Shown: piece after piece, positions 1 to 6,132 of the stretch
How positions within the stretch are numbered: the first letter of the stretch is position 1
How the letters are laid out: each line of letters opens with the position of its first letter
Assembly (NCBI GenBank): GCA_965262315.1
Contig: CBDHFJ010000006.1
Location: forward strand, 1 to 14,175
Source: JBCCFK01 sp965262315
GTDB taxonomy: Bacteria; Actinomycetota; Acidimicrobiia; Acidimicrobiales; UBA8592
DNA: 14,175 nucleotides
Reading direction: 5' to 3'
The notes under the pieces: model-generated
Database searches by the model: none
Told to the model about the DNA's origin: nothing
The model's input: only the letters and a program-made list of their open reading frames with translations
Position numbers and translations under genes: made by a program

Positions 1-321
1 GCCGTGGCCCTCGGCATGAGGCACCAGCGCTGTCGTCATCGCAGAAAGCTGTTCCCACACCGGCTCGCTGGCGGCGACCCGGTCGGACACCTGCAGCTTA
101 CGGGCGACATGCTGAACGATGTCTTCGAGCGAGGTGCGCTCGACCAAGTAGCCGAGTGGCGTGCAGAAGTTCCACCAGATCGACTCCGCGAGGCGCTTGG
201 CGAGCTCTGCGCTGGAGTGAGCGCCTCGAGGATCCACCTCTGCGGCCATCAAGATGAGCCGTAGGGCATCGGCGTCGTGGATCGAAAGCGCGGATTCCAA
301 CTCGTCGCGGGTCGTGACCAT
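1..321 (-). CDS. Hypothetical protein, 3' end beyond the window
   Basis: This open frame starts at an ATG at 321 and runs without a stop off the left edge, giving 107 residues. It begins MVTTRDELESALSIHDADAL and contains a Trp-rich stretch (SIWWNFCTPLGYL) and a regular amphipathic pattern around residues 60-75 (SLEDIVQHVARKLQV), suggesting a soluble alpha-helical protein. The start is supported by a strong Shine-Dalgarno GGGAGG at 327-332, 5 bases upstream. I see no signal peptide or membrane segment and do not recognise the family. It diverges from ssb across about 200 bases. The overlapping frames on both strands here are Arg/Pro/His-rich and look like shadows, so this one is preferred. Function is unknown. 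Confidence 0.72.
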   Translation of the reverse strand, partial: MVTTRDELESALSIHDADALRLILMAAEVDPRGAHSSAELAKRLAESIWWNFCTPLGYLVERTSLEDIVQHVARKLQVSDRVAASEPVWEQLSAMTTALVPHAEGHG

Positions 322-351
322 GGCGGCCTCCCATGCTCGCGTGACTACGGG

Positions 352-373
352 CCTGCAAGAACCGTATTGCAGG
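352..373. promoter_or_regulatory. Inverted repeat in the divergent control region
   Basis: CCTGCAA at 352-358 and TTGCAGG at 367-373 are perfect 7-bp inverted arms separated by 8 bases. The repeat lies about 30 bases upstream of the minus-strand start at 321 and 151 bases upstream of ssb. The spacing (arm centres 15 bp apart) fits a dimeric repressor site better than a terminator, and there is no T tract. No convincing -35/-10 pair is visible for either gene, so its role as an operator is inference. Confidence 0.4.
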
Positions 374-524
374 ATGTTCCGTCGGGCATGATCCGGACGG
401 AAAATGGCTGGTTCTCGAGGACCGTGACGCAAGGCGAGCAGTTAAGTTCGGGGCCCAGCAACGAACCCCTGGCGAGCGGCTGGACGCGGCAGCGCGACCC
501 CAGGCTCGTCAATCGGAGTCATCC

Positions 525-1067
525 ATGACAGTCAACAAGGTGATCCTGGTCGGGAACCTGGGCGCGGACCCGGAGTCGAGGACCACGCAGAGCGGCACCA
601 CGGTGGCCAACTTACGGATCGCCACGACCGAACGGCAGAAGGACCGCGATGGCACCTGGGGTGACCACACGGAGTGGCACCGCGTCGTGTGCTTTGGACG
701 AACCGCGGAGAACGCGGTGCGCTTCCTCCGGAAGGGTCGCCAGGTCTTCATCGAAGGCCGCATCCGCACGCGGAAGTGGCAGGATCGCGAAGGCAACGAT
801 CGCTGGTCGACCGAAGTCGTCTGTGACCAGCTCCGCTTCCTCGGTGGCCGTGACAGCGGCGGAGGGGGTGGCGGCTACGGCGGTGGAGGTGGCGGCGGCT
901 ACAGCGGTGGCGGTGGCGGCGACTTCGGTGGCGGTGGAGGAAGCGGCGGCGGCGGCGGCGGTGGAGGCAGCGGCGGTGGCGGCGGATTCGACGGGGGTGG
1001 AGGATCGAGCGGTGGCGGCGGTGGCATGCCCGATTATGGCGGTGCCGACGACGACATTCCGTTCTAA
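525..1067 (+). CDS. ssb: Single-stranded DNA-binding protein
   Basis: SSB coats single-stranded DNA during replication, recombination and repair and recruits partner enzymes through its C-terminal tip. Residues 1-108 form the OB fold: it opens MTVNKVILVGNLGADPE, contains the conserved TEWHRVVCFG strand (Trp51) and ends STEVVCDQLRFLGGR. Residues 111-167 are an almost pure glycine linker with isolated Tyr118, Tyr126, Phe134 and Phe155. The protein ends ADDDIPF (residues 174-180), the canonical acidic tip that binds SSB-interacting proteins. At 180 residues the length is normal. The start is supported by GGAG about 7 bases before the ATG. The glycine linker is unusually pure compared with the Gln/Pro/Gly-rich linkers of enterobacterial SSBs. 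The protease gene follows after 36 bases, interrupted by a hairpin. Confidence 0.96.
   Translation: MTVNKVILVGNLGADPESRTTQSGTTVANLRIATTERQKDRDGTWGDHTEWHRVVCFGRTAENAVRFLRKGRQVFIEGRIRTRKWQDREGNDRWSTEVVCDQLRFLGGRDSGGGGGGYGGGGGGGYSGGGGGDFGGGGGSGGGGGGGGSGGGGGFDGGGGSSGGGGGMPDYGGADDDIPF
855..1025 (+). repeat. GGN low-complexity tract encoding the SSB glycine linker
   Basis: About 170 bases are made almost entirely of GGC, GGT, GGA and GGG codons, giving runs of 4-8 glycines broken by single Ser, Tyr, Phe or Asp codons. The codons alternate rather than forming a perfect microsatellite, so selection at the protein level is likely. The tract is prone to slippage and to assembly collapse. Confidence 0.85.
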
Positions 1068-1086
1068 GCGCCGCGGTTTGCGGCGC
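1068..1086 (+). terminator. Hairpin directly after the ssb stop
   Basis: GCGCCGC at 1068-1074 and GCGGCGC at 1080-1086 form a perfect 7-bp GC stem with a 5-base loop (ggttt), starting at the base after the ssb TAA. The following bases are gttcccc rather than a T run. It could be a weak or factor-assisted terminator, or an mRNA-stabilising 3' hairpin. It ends 17 bases before the protease ATG, just ahead of that gene's Shine-Dalgarno. Confidence 0.5.
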
Positions 1087-1103
1087 GTTCCCCGGAGACC
1101 CCT

Positions 1104-2900
1104 ATGGCGACGCGTTCCTCTGTCGTTGGGCTGCTGGCGTTAACCCTCGGCATTTCATTGGCTTGCTCGGGCATGGAGCTTGTCCCGTCCTCTGAGGGGT
1201 CGCCGGGTGACGCTCCGCAGGGCTCGGCGTCGGAGCTGCGCACGGGCCCGACCGCAATCCGGCGGGGTGCGGGCAACGGAGGGCCGCGGGCCGCGGCCGC
1301 CGGCGCGAAGCGTCGCCGGGGGCAGTTCAGCGTCAAGTTGGCAGACGGGGTCACCGAGCTCAAGCTCGGTAAGCGCGTGTTTACCGGCGATGAGGCACTT
1401 GACGGGTCCTTTTCGGCGTTGGAGCTGTTGGGGTCGAGCTACGTGCACGCCAGTCATGAACCCCAGAACCGCTCGGTCGCGCAATCACTGGGGCTGGATC
1501 GGACGATTCGGATCCGCACCAACATGCCGGCCGAGAAGGTCGTGCGGCGGCTGGCGGCGCATCCCGACGTGGAGTGGGTCGAACCGGTCTCGGAGGTGTT
1601 GAGCGCCAAGCCGGCCAGAGTACAGCGCGAGGGCAAGGGCGGGCCGCGGGCCAAGAGCGAAGGGCGCGGCGGACGGCGCGGTGAGGAGCGCGCGGGCAAG
1701 CCCGCGGCGGATGGGGGAACGCGAGACGCGCGCGAGCCCGACGATCCGTACTGGACCCACCAATGGCACATGCGACGCCTTGATTTGCCTCGGGCGTGGC
1801 AGGTGACCCGTGGTGAGGGCGTGGTGGTGGCGGTGCTCGACACCGGGGTGTCGTCGCACCAAGACGGATTCTATAAGCTACTTCCCGGCAAGGATTTCGT
1901 CGACGGCGACGATGATCCGTCCGACCCGAACGGGCATGGCACGCACGTTGCGGGCACCATCGGTCAGCGTGCCCACAATGGGGTCGGGGTTGTGGGGGTT
2001 GCCCCGAAGGTGTCCATCCTTCCCGTGCGGGTGCTCGACGATCGAGGTGCCGGTGCCAACACCGCAGTTGCCAGCGGCATTCTGTGGGCGGTCGACAACG
2101 GTGCCAACATCATCAATCTCTCCCTTGGATCGCCGCTCGATTCCCAGGTCGTGGCCGACGCGTGTGCTTATGCCTACGAGAATGGGGTCACCGTGGTCGC
2201 GGCGACGGGCAACGAAGGCTTCGGCGATTTCGTAGGTTTTCCAGCCGCACTCGACACCACCATTGCGGTTGGCGCGATCGACCAGCGGGACCAGGTGGCG
2301 TTCTACTCCAACCGGGGAGCCCAGGTAGACGTGGTGGCCCCTGGCGGGGACATCACCGTCGACACCGATGGTAACGGGCTTCAGGACGGTGTTGTGCAGG
2401 AATCCAACCTCAATGGGGAATGGGCGTACTACTTCCTGCAGGGCACGTCGATGGCCACGCCTCATGTCGCAGGTGCCGCGGCGCTGCTGTACGCGAACGG
2501 CGTGACGGATCCGGACGACATTCGCTCCCTGCTCCGGTCGACGGCGCAGGATCTGGGTCCCGAGGGTTGGGATCCTGCTTATGGAGCGGGCTTGGTGGCG
2601 CCGGCAGAGGCACTGCGAGTCCGGCCGCGAGATCGGCGTCGACGGCAGGCCAAGGGCGGACTCATTACCGGTCATCGGGTCCGCTCGATGGAAGGCGACC
2701 GCGCGGTGATTGCCTGGCTCACCGCGGAGCCCGCGGAGACTTATGTGAGTGGGCCGGACGGGTTCCAGGTCTATCGCAAGGAGCTCACCAAGGTGCACCG
2801 CGTGTCGGTACGTGGTGAGGGGGGCACGGCCTCCACGTTTACGCTTGGTTCGCGAGCGGGAGGCGACCGCGATCGGCGCCAGGTGACCGTTCAGTTCTGA
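1104..2900 (+). CDS. S8 (subtilisin) family serine protease, probable lipoprotein
   Basis: This is a predicted secreted subtilase of 598 residues. Residues 1-21 are a signal sequence (basic MATRSS, hydrophobic core) ending LGISLAC, so Cys21 is a plausible lipidation site, although Ser at -3 is not the classical lipobox residue. Residues 72-165 resemble an inhibitory propeptide (QFSVKLADGV to DVEWVEPVSEV). A Lys/Arg/Gly-rich linker follows (about 168-212). The catalytic domain (about 215-505) has Asp246 in VLDTGV, His278 in NGHGTHVAG, oxyanion Asn370 in AATGN and Ser449 in GTSMATPHVAG, so the triad is complete. Residues 515-598 form a beta-rich, fibronectin III-like tail (inference). The start is supported by GGAG at 1094-1097. 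The 3' end overlaps the converging amidotransferase gene by 10 bases. Substrate is unknown. Confidence 0.93.
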   Translation: MATRSSVVGLLALTLGISLACSGMELVPSSEGSPGDAPQGSASELRTGPTAIRRGAGNGGPRAAAAGAKRRRGQFSVKLADGVTELKLGKRVFTGDEALDGSFSALELLGSSYVHASHEPQNRSVAQSLGLDRTIRIRTNMPAEKVVRRLAAHPDVEWVEPVSEVLSAKPARVQREGKGGPRAKSEGRGGRRGEERAGKPAADGGTRDAREPDDPYWTHQWHMRRLDLPRAWQVTRGEGVVVAVLDTGVSSHQDGFYKLLPGKDFVDGDDDPSDPNGHGTHVAGTIGQRAHNGVGVVGVAPKVSILPVRVLDDRGAGANTAVASGILWAVDNGANIINLSLGSPLDSQVVADACAYAYENGVTVVAATGNEGFGDFVGFPAALDTTIAVGAIDQRDQVAFYSNRGAQVDVVAPGGDITVDTDGNGLQDGVVQESNLNGEWAYYFLQGTSMATPHVAGAAALLYANGVTDPDDIRSLLRSTAQDLGPEGWDPAYGAGLVAPAEALRVRPRDRRRRQAKGGLITGHRVRSMEGDRAVIAWLTAEPAETYVSGPDGFQVYRKELTKVHRVSVRGEGGTASTFTLGSRAGGDRDRRQVTVQF

Positions 2901-3559
2901 ACAGCACGCAGGAGCGCTTCATACGGGCCCCACTGCCCAAGCAACTCCGGGTGCCACTGAAGCCCAACCGCGAAGGGGTGCGTGGGGTGTTGCACCGCTT
3001 CCACCACCCCGTCTGGGGCACGTCCGGCCACCTCCAGCTGGCCCGGATCGTCCACCGCTTGGTGGTGAGTCGAGTTCACCCAGATCTCAGACGCCTCGAA
3101 GCCCAGCGCCGCAGGCTGTGACAGACGCACCCGGTGGCTCGATTCGGCAGGGTCGTTGGGTTGCTCATGCGCCAGGTGGTGGTCGTCGGACGCCGGAAGG
3201 TCTTGGATAAGGGTGCCTCCCGCAGCGACTGCGAGGACCTGCATGCCGCCACACACTCCCAACAACGGAATGTGCTGATGCAGACAGGCTTTCGCAAGCG
3301 CGAGTTCGAGGGCGGTGCGCTCGGGCTGGATGCGATCCAGCCGCCCTTGCACGTCGGCGCCATACAGCGACGGATGCACGTCGGTATCGCCGCCGGTAAG
3401 CACCACTGCGTGTGCGATCCCGAGCAGCGCCGGCACATCATCGATGGAGGTGCCGGCGGCGACGAGCAGCGGTAGACCGCCTGCCGACCGCACAGCGTGA
3501 ACGTAGCTCTCGAGCACAAACGCTTCGGGTCGCCGCGGCCGGCTGACGATCGGCACCAT
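2891..3559 (-). CDS. Class I glutamine amidotransferase (peptidase C26), N-terminus lost at the join
   Basis: This family hydrolyses gamma-glutamyl amides, for example gamma-glutamyl-GABA in putrescine breakdown (PuuD). Counting from the ATG at 3559, the nucleophile Cys lies at about residue 103 in LLGVCGGMQ, and the His/Glu pair lies at about 203/205 in GLQWHPE. The VNSTHHQAV segment is also typical of the family. The authentic sequence can be trusted from about RPRRPEAFVLESYVHAV (near 3541) to the stop. Codons upstream of that are the reverse complement of a conserved stretch of the LLM oxidoreductase gene (TMITPITRRRP), so the first strand of the fold and the real start are missing. The ATG at 3559 is only the nearest in-frame start; GTG at 3574 and TTG at 3592 also exist. 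The 3' end overlaps the protease gene tail to tail. The exact gamma-glutamyl substrate is uncertain. Confidence 0.85.
   Translation of the reverse strand: MVPIVSRPRRPEAFVLESYVHAVRSAGGLPLLVAAGTSIDDVPALLGIAHAVVLTGGDTDVHPSLYGADVQGRLDRIQPERTALELALAKACLHQHIPLLGVCGGMQVLAVAAGGTLIQDLPASDDHHLAHEQPNDPAESSHRVRLSQPAALGFEASEIWVNSTHHQAVDDPGQLEVAGRAPDGVVEAVQHPTHPFAVGLQWHPELLGQWGPYEALLRAVQN
3541..3557. other. Probable chimeric join between two genomes
   Basis: Two head-to-head genes are both cut here. The minus-strand amidotransferase loses its N-terminal strand, and the plus-strand luciferase-like gene resumes in mid-domain at about RLTIGTMITPITRRRP. Codon usage shifts across this point from mixed third positions to strongly C-rich ones, and start-site style shifts from Shine-Dalgarno to mostly leaderless-like. 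The bases between about 3541 and 3557 could be encoded on either side, which is compatible with microhomology. Confidence 0.75.
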
Positions 3560-4160
3560 GATCACGCCGATCACGCGCCGCAGGCCGATCAAGCTCGCGC
3601 GCGAGACCTTGTCGCTCGATCACCTGTCCGGCGGCCGGTTCGTACTCGGGCTCGGGCTCGGCGTCGACCACTCCGGCGAGCTGAGCAAGTTCGGCGAGGT
3701 GCTCGACCCGGTCGAACGCGGCCGGCGCCTCGACGAGGGCGTGGCCATCCTCAAAGGGCTGTGGAGCGGCGAGCGCGTCGACTTCGAGGGTGAGCACTTC
3801 GTCGCCCGAGACGTGCAGATCGCCCACCCGGCGCGGCGACCACCGACCATCCCGATGTGGTTCGCCGCCCGCGGGCAGGCCCGCAAGCCGGTGCGTCGCG
3901 CCGCCAGCCACGAGGGCCTGTTCCCCGTCGACGTCGATGCGGACACGCTCCGCACGATGCTCGACCTGGTCGGGAGCGAGCGCGGCACGCTCGACGGGTT
4001 CGACGTCGCAGTGCGGCCAGGGGACGGCGACGGTCTGACGTACGACGCGCTCGCCGACCTCGGCGTCACGTGGTGCCTGACCCCGCTGAACCCCGGCGTG
4101 ACCGAGGCCGAGGTGCGCGCCGTGGCGGCCGCCTCCCCAGGGGACTACTTCACCGCCTGA
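3558..4160 (+). CDS. LLM class (luciferase-like, F420-type) oxidoreductase, 5' truncated
   Basis: This is the C-terminal two thirds of a flavin/F420-dependent TIM-barrel oxidoreductase. The visible part opens at the conserved segment TMITPITRRRPIKLARETLSLDHLSGGRFVLGLGLG, which in intact family members follows roughly 60-70 residues of barrel. The rest (LDEGVAILKGLWSGERVDFEGEHF, then RRPPTIPMWFAARG) is the usual family pattern. The ATG at 3558 is internal to this conserved segment and cannot be the native start; the frame continues upstream in register (TIG before TM) until the join. The 200 visible residues compare with about 280-300 for the family. It ends 35 bases before the acyl-CoA dehydrogenase and probably belonged to the same operon. 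Dependence on F420 rather than FMN is inferred from family and likely host. Substrate is unknown. Confidence 0.88.
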   Translation: MITPITRRRPIKLARETLSLDHLSGGRFVLGLGLGVDHSGELSKFGEVLDPVERGRRLDEGVAILKGLWSGERVDFEGEHFVARDVQIAHPARRPPTIPMWFAARGQARKPVRRAASHEGLFPVDVDADTLRTMLDLVGSERGTLDGFDVAVRPGDGDGLTYDALADLGVTWCLTPLNPGVTEAEVRAVAAASPGDYFTA

Positions 4161-4182
4161 GCACCGGCCGGCGCGCAGGTGC

Positions 4183-4188
4183 CACAAT
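4183..4188 (+). promoter_or_regulatory. -10-like hexamer before the acyl-CoA dehydrogenase
   Basis: CACAAT ends 7 bases before the GTG at 4196. No Shine-Dalgarno precedes that GTG, so a leaderless transcript beginning at or near the start codon is possible. No -35 match is evident. This would be an internal promoter between the LLM and dehydrogenase genes. Confidence 0.3.
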
Positions 4189-4195
4189 CCGGGAC

Positions 4196-5377
4196 GTGTC
4201 GACCCAGGAATCCATCGCCGACTTCACCGAACGCGTGGTCGCGTTCTATCGCTCGGTTCCCGACCTGATATCGGGCATCGACGACCGCATGGCCCGGGCC
4301 CGGGCCTACCGGGCCGCGCTCGACGACGCCGGCCTCGCCGGGGTCAGCTACCCGACCTCGGTGGGCGGGCAGGGCCTCGGCCCCGAGTACGAGCAAGCGC
4401 TGCGCCGGGCCAGCCTCGACCTCCTCCCAGGCGAAGAAGCGCTGTTCGGCATCGGCATCGGCATGGCCATCCCGACCATCGCCGAGTACGCCACACCCGA
4501 GCTGCAGCGGCGCTTCATCAAGCCGGCGCTGCGAGGCGAGGAGATCTGGTGTCAGCTCTACTCCGAGCCCGGCGCGGGCAGTGACCTGGCCGGGCTGACC
4601 ACCAGCGCTGTCCGCGACGGCGACGAGTGGATCGTCAACGGCCAGAAGGTCTGGACCTCCGGTGCCCAGCACGCCGACCTCGGCATCCTGATCGCCCGCA
4701 CCGACAACGACCTCCCCAAGCACCGCGGCATCACGATGTTCGCCTGCCCGATGGACCAGCCCGGCGTGACCGTGCGACCCCTCGTGCAGATGACCGGCGT
4801 TGCCGAGTTCAACGAGGTGTTCCTCGACGACGCCCGAATTCCCGCCGACTGGGTGATCGGTGAGGTCAACGGCGGCTGGGCGCTCGCCGTCGCGCTGCTG
4901 GCCCACGAGCGAACAACGCTCGGGCGGGGCACCAAGACCGACGATGCCGCCAAGTCCAAGGCGGGACGCTCCCCGCTCCCCTTCGATGGCCTCTTGACCC
5001 TGGCTCGCGAGCACGGAACCACCACCGACCCGCGGGTCCGGCAGGCCCTCGCCGACATCTACATCGGCGAGAAGATCATCCCGTGGGTTGCGGCGCGCAA
5101 GCGCCACCCGTCGATCGGCAAGCTCTGGCGCACCATCCAAGGTCGCGCGGCCGCCCAGGTGGCCCACACGCTGAACGGACCTCGGGCCGTCGCCTGGTCC
5201 GGCGACGACAGCGACGCCGACTACTGGCAGTACCACGTCCTCAACTGCCGCGGGATGTCGCTCGGTGGCGGCACCGACGAGATCCAGCGCAACACCCTGG
5301 GCGAACGGGTCCTCGGCCTGCCTCGCGAGCCCGGCCCCGACCGAGACACCCCCTTCCGCGAGCTCCCGAGGAACTGA
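4196..5377 (+). CDS. Acyl-CoA dehydrogenase
   Basis: This FAD enzyme family oxidises acyl-CoA thioesters to 2-enoyl-CoA. The protein is 393 residues, normal for the family. Residues 9-115 form the N-terminal helical domain (GVSYPTSVGGQGLGPEYEQAL). The middle beta domain carries the flavin/substrate signature CQLYSEPGAGSDLAGL (119-134) and WIVNGQKVWTSGAQHADLGI (145-164). The C-terminal helical domain ends CRGMSLGGGTDEIQRNTLGERVLGLPR (351-377). The YEGT-type catalytic Glu of short/medium-chain enzymes is replaced by Gly in GGGT; as in several bacterial subgroups, the base must lie elsewhere or this may be one subunit of a heteromer. The GTG at 4196 is chosen because upstream codons are Arg-rich shadow of the LLM gene. 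The stop overlaps the crotonase ATG by one base (TGATG), implying translational coupling. Substrate unknown. Confidence 0.92.
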   Translation: MSTQESIADFTERVVAFYRSVPDLISGIDDRMARARAYRAALDDAGLAGVSYPTSVGGQGLGPEYEQALRRASLDLLPGEEALFGIGIGMAIPTIAEYATPELQRRFIKPALRGEEIWCQLYSEPGAGSDLAGLTTSAVRDGDEWIVNGQKVWTSGAQHADLGILIARTDNDLPKHRGITMFACPMDQPGVTVRPLVQMTGVAEFNEVFLDDARIPADWVIGEVNGGWALAVALLAHERTTLGRGTKTDDAAKSKAGRSPLPFDGLLTLAREHGTTTDPRVRQALADIYIGEKIIPWVAARKRHPSIGKLWRTIQGRAAAQVAHTLNGPRAVAWSGDDSDADYWQYHVLNCRGMSLGGGTDEIQRNTLGERVLGLPREPGPDRDTPFRELPRN

Positions 5378-6117
5378 TGAGCGATCCACTCGTCCTGCGC
5401 ACCGACACGCACGGCGTCGCCGTCGTCGAGCTGAACCGGCCCGAGCGCAAGAACGCGATGACCGGCCCCCTCATGACAGCACTCGCCGACACCATGGAGG
5501 CCATCGCCGAGGACACCTCGGTGGAGGCGGTGGTGCTCGCCGGCGCCGGCGGCGCGTTCTGCTCGGGCCTCGACCTCGACGAGTTCAACGCCGACCCCGC
5601 CCCCGACTGGATGGCGGGCTTCCCGGACTCCCTGCGTCGCGCCCACGTCTCGCTCGCCGCGTGTCCGGCCCCGGTCGTCGTCGCGCTCGAGCGCTACGCC
5701 ATCAACGGTGGCGCGGCGCTGGCATTGGCCGGCGATCTGATCGTCGTCGGCGAGCAGTCCTGGCTCCAGGTCGGCGAGGTCCGGCTGGGGATGGCCGCAC
5801 CGAACAACCTGGCCTGGCTCGTCCCTCGGTACCCGCTGTCGACCGTCCTCCAGATCGTCACGCACGGCGACCGGTTGGCGGGCCCGCGCCTCCTCGAGCT
5901 CGGCGTCGCCTACGAAGTCACCGCCGACAGTGAGATCCGAGATCGCGCGGTCGCACTGGCCACCGAGATCGCCGGCTTTCCCGCAGGCGCGGCCCGGATG
6001 ATGAAGCAGTCCGTCCTGCGTGTCGCCGACGCGACAGACCACGACGAGTGGTTCGCGACGGCGGGCCGACTGGGTTCACGCCCCGACGGCACCCGAGGCA
6101 CGCCCGGCCGCATGTGA
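5377..6117 (+). CDS. Enoyl-CoA hydratase/isomerase (crotonase) family protein
   Basis: This is a 246-residue crotonase-fold protein, at the short end of the family. It has the N-terminal strand VAVVELNRPERKNAMTGPL (14-32), the CoA/oxyanion segment VVLAGAGGAFCSGLDLDEF (52-70) and the second oxyanion segment YAINGGAALALAGDL (107-121). The Glu that follows GGGC in classical hydratases (Glu144 in rat crotonase) aligns with Ala114, while the second catalytic Glu is kept as Glu134 in QVGEVRLGM. A protein with only the second Glu may be an isomerase or another crotonase rather than a hydratase (inference). It is coupled to the upstream acyl-CoA dehydrogenase by a one-base stop/start overlap, so the two probably act in sequence on one acyl-CoA. 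It converges with the serine hydrolase gene, with 15 bases between stops. Confidence 0.9.
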   Translation: MSDPLVLRTDTHGVAVVELNRPERKNAMTGPLMTALADTMEAIAEDTSVEAVVLAGAGGAFCSGLDLDEFNADPAPDWMAGFPDSLRRAHVSLAACPAPVVVALERYAINGGAALALAGDLIVVGEQSWLQVGEVRLGMAAPNNLAWLVPRYPLSTVLQIVTHGDRLAGPRLLELGVAYEVTADSEIRDRAVALATEIAGFPAGAARMMKQSVLRVADATDHDEWFATAGRLGSRPDGTRGTPGRM

Positions 6118-6132
6118 CGGCCGCCGGGCGGC

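Noticed and set aside
367..395. TTGCAG followed 17 bases later by GATCCG, as a possible sigma-70 promoter for ssb.
   Set aside because: The -10 candidate is a poor match and the -35 candidate is one arm of the inverted repeat.
649..1143. Long Ala/Val/Ser-rich frame overlapping ssb in another reading frame.
   Set aside because: It is the shifted reading of the GGN repeat and of ssb codons and shows no independent protein character.
3560..3592. N-terminal extension of the amidotransferase reading frame starting at TTG 3592 or GTG 3574.
   Set aside because: These codons are the antisense of a conserved segment of the LLM oxidoreductase and do not belong to the amidotransferase.
3857..4195. Upstream extension of the acyl-CoA dehydrogenase frame to ATG 3857.
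   Set aside because: The extra 113 residues are Arg/Pro-rich antisense-like filler over the real LLM gene; family homology begins just after GTG 4196.
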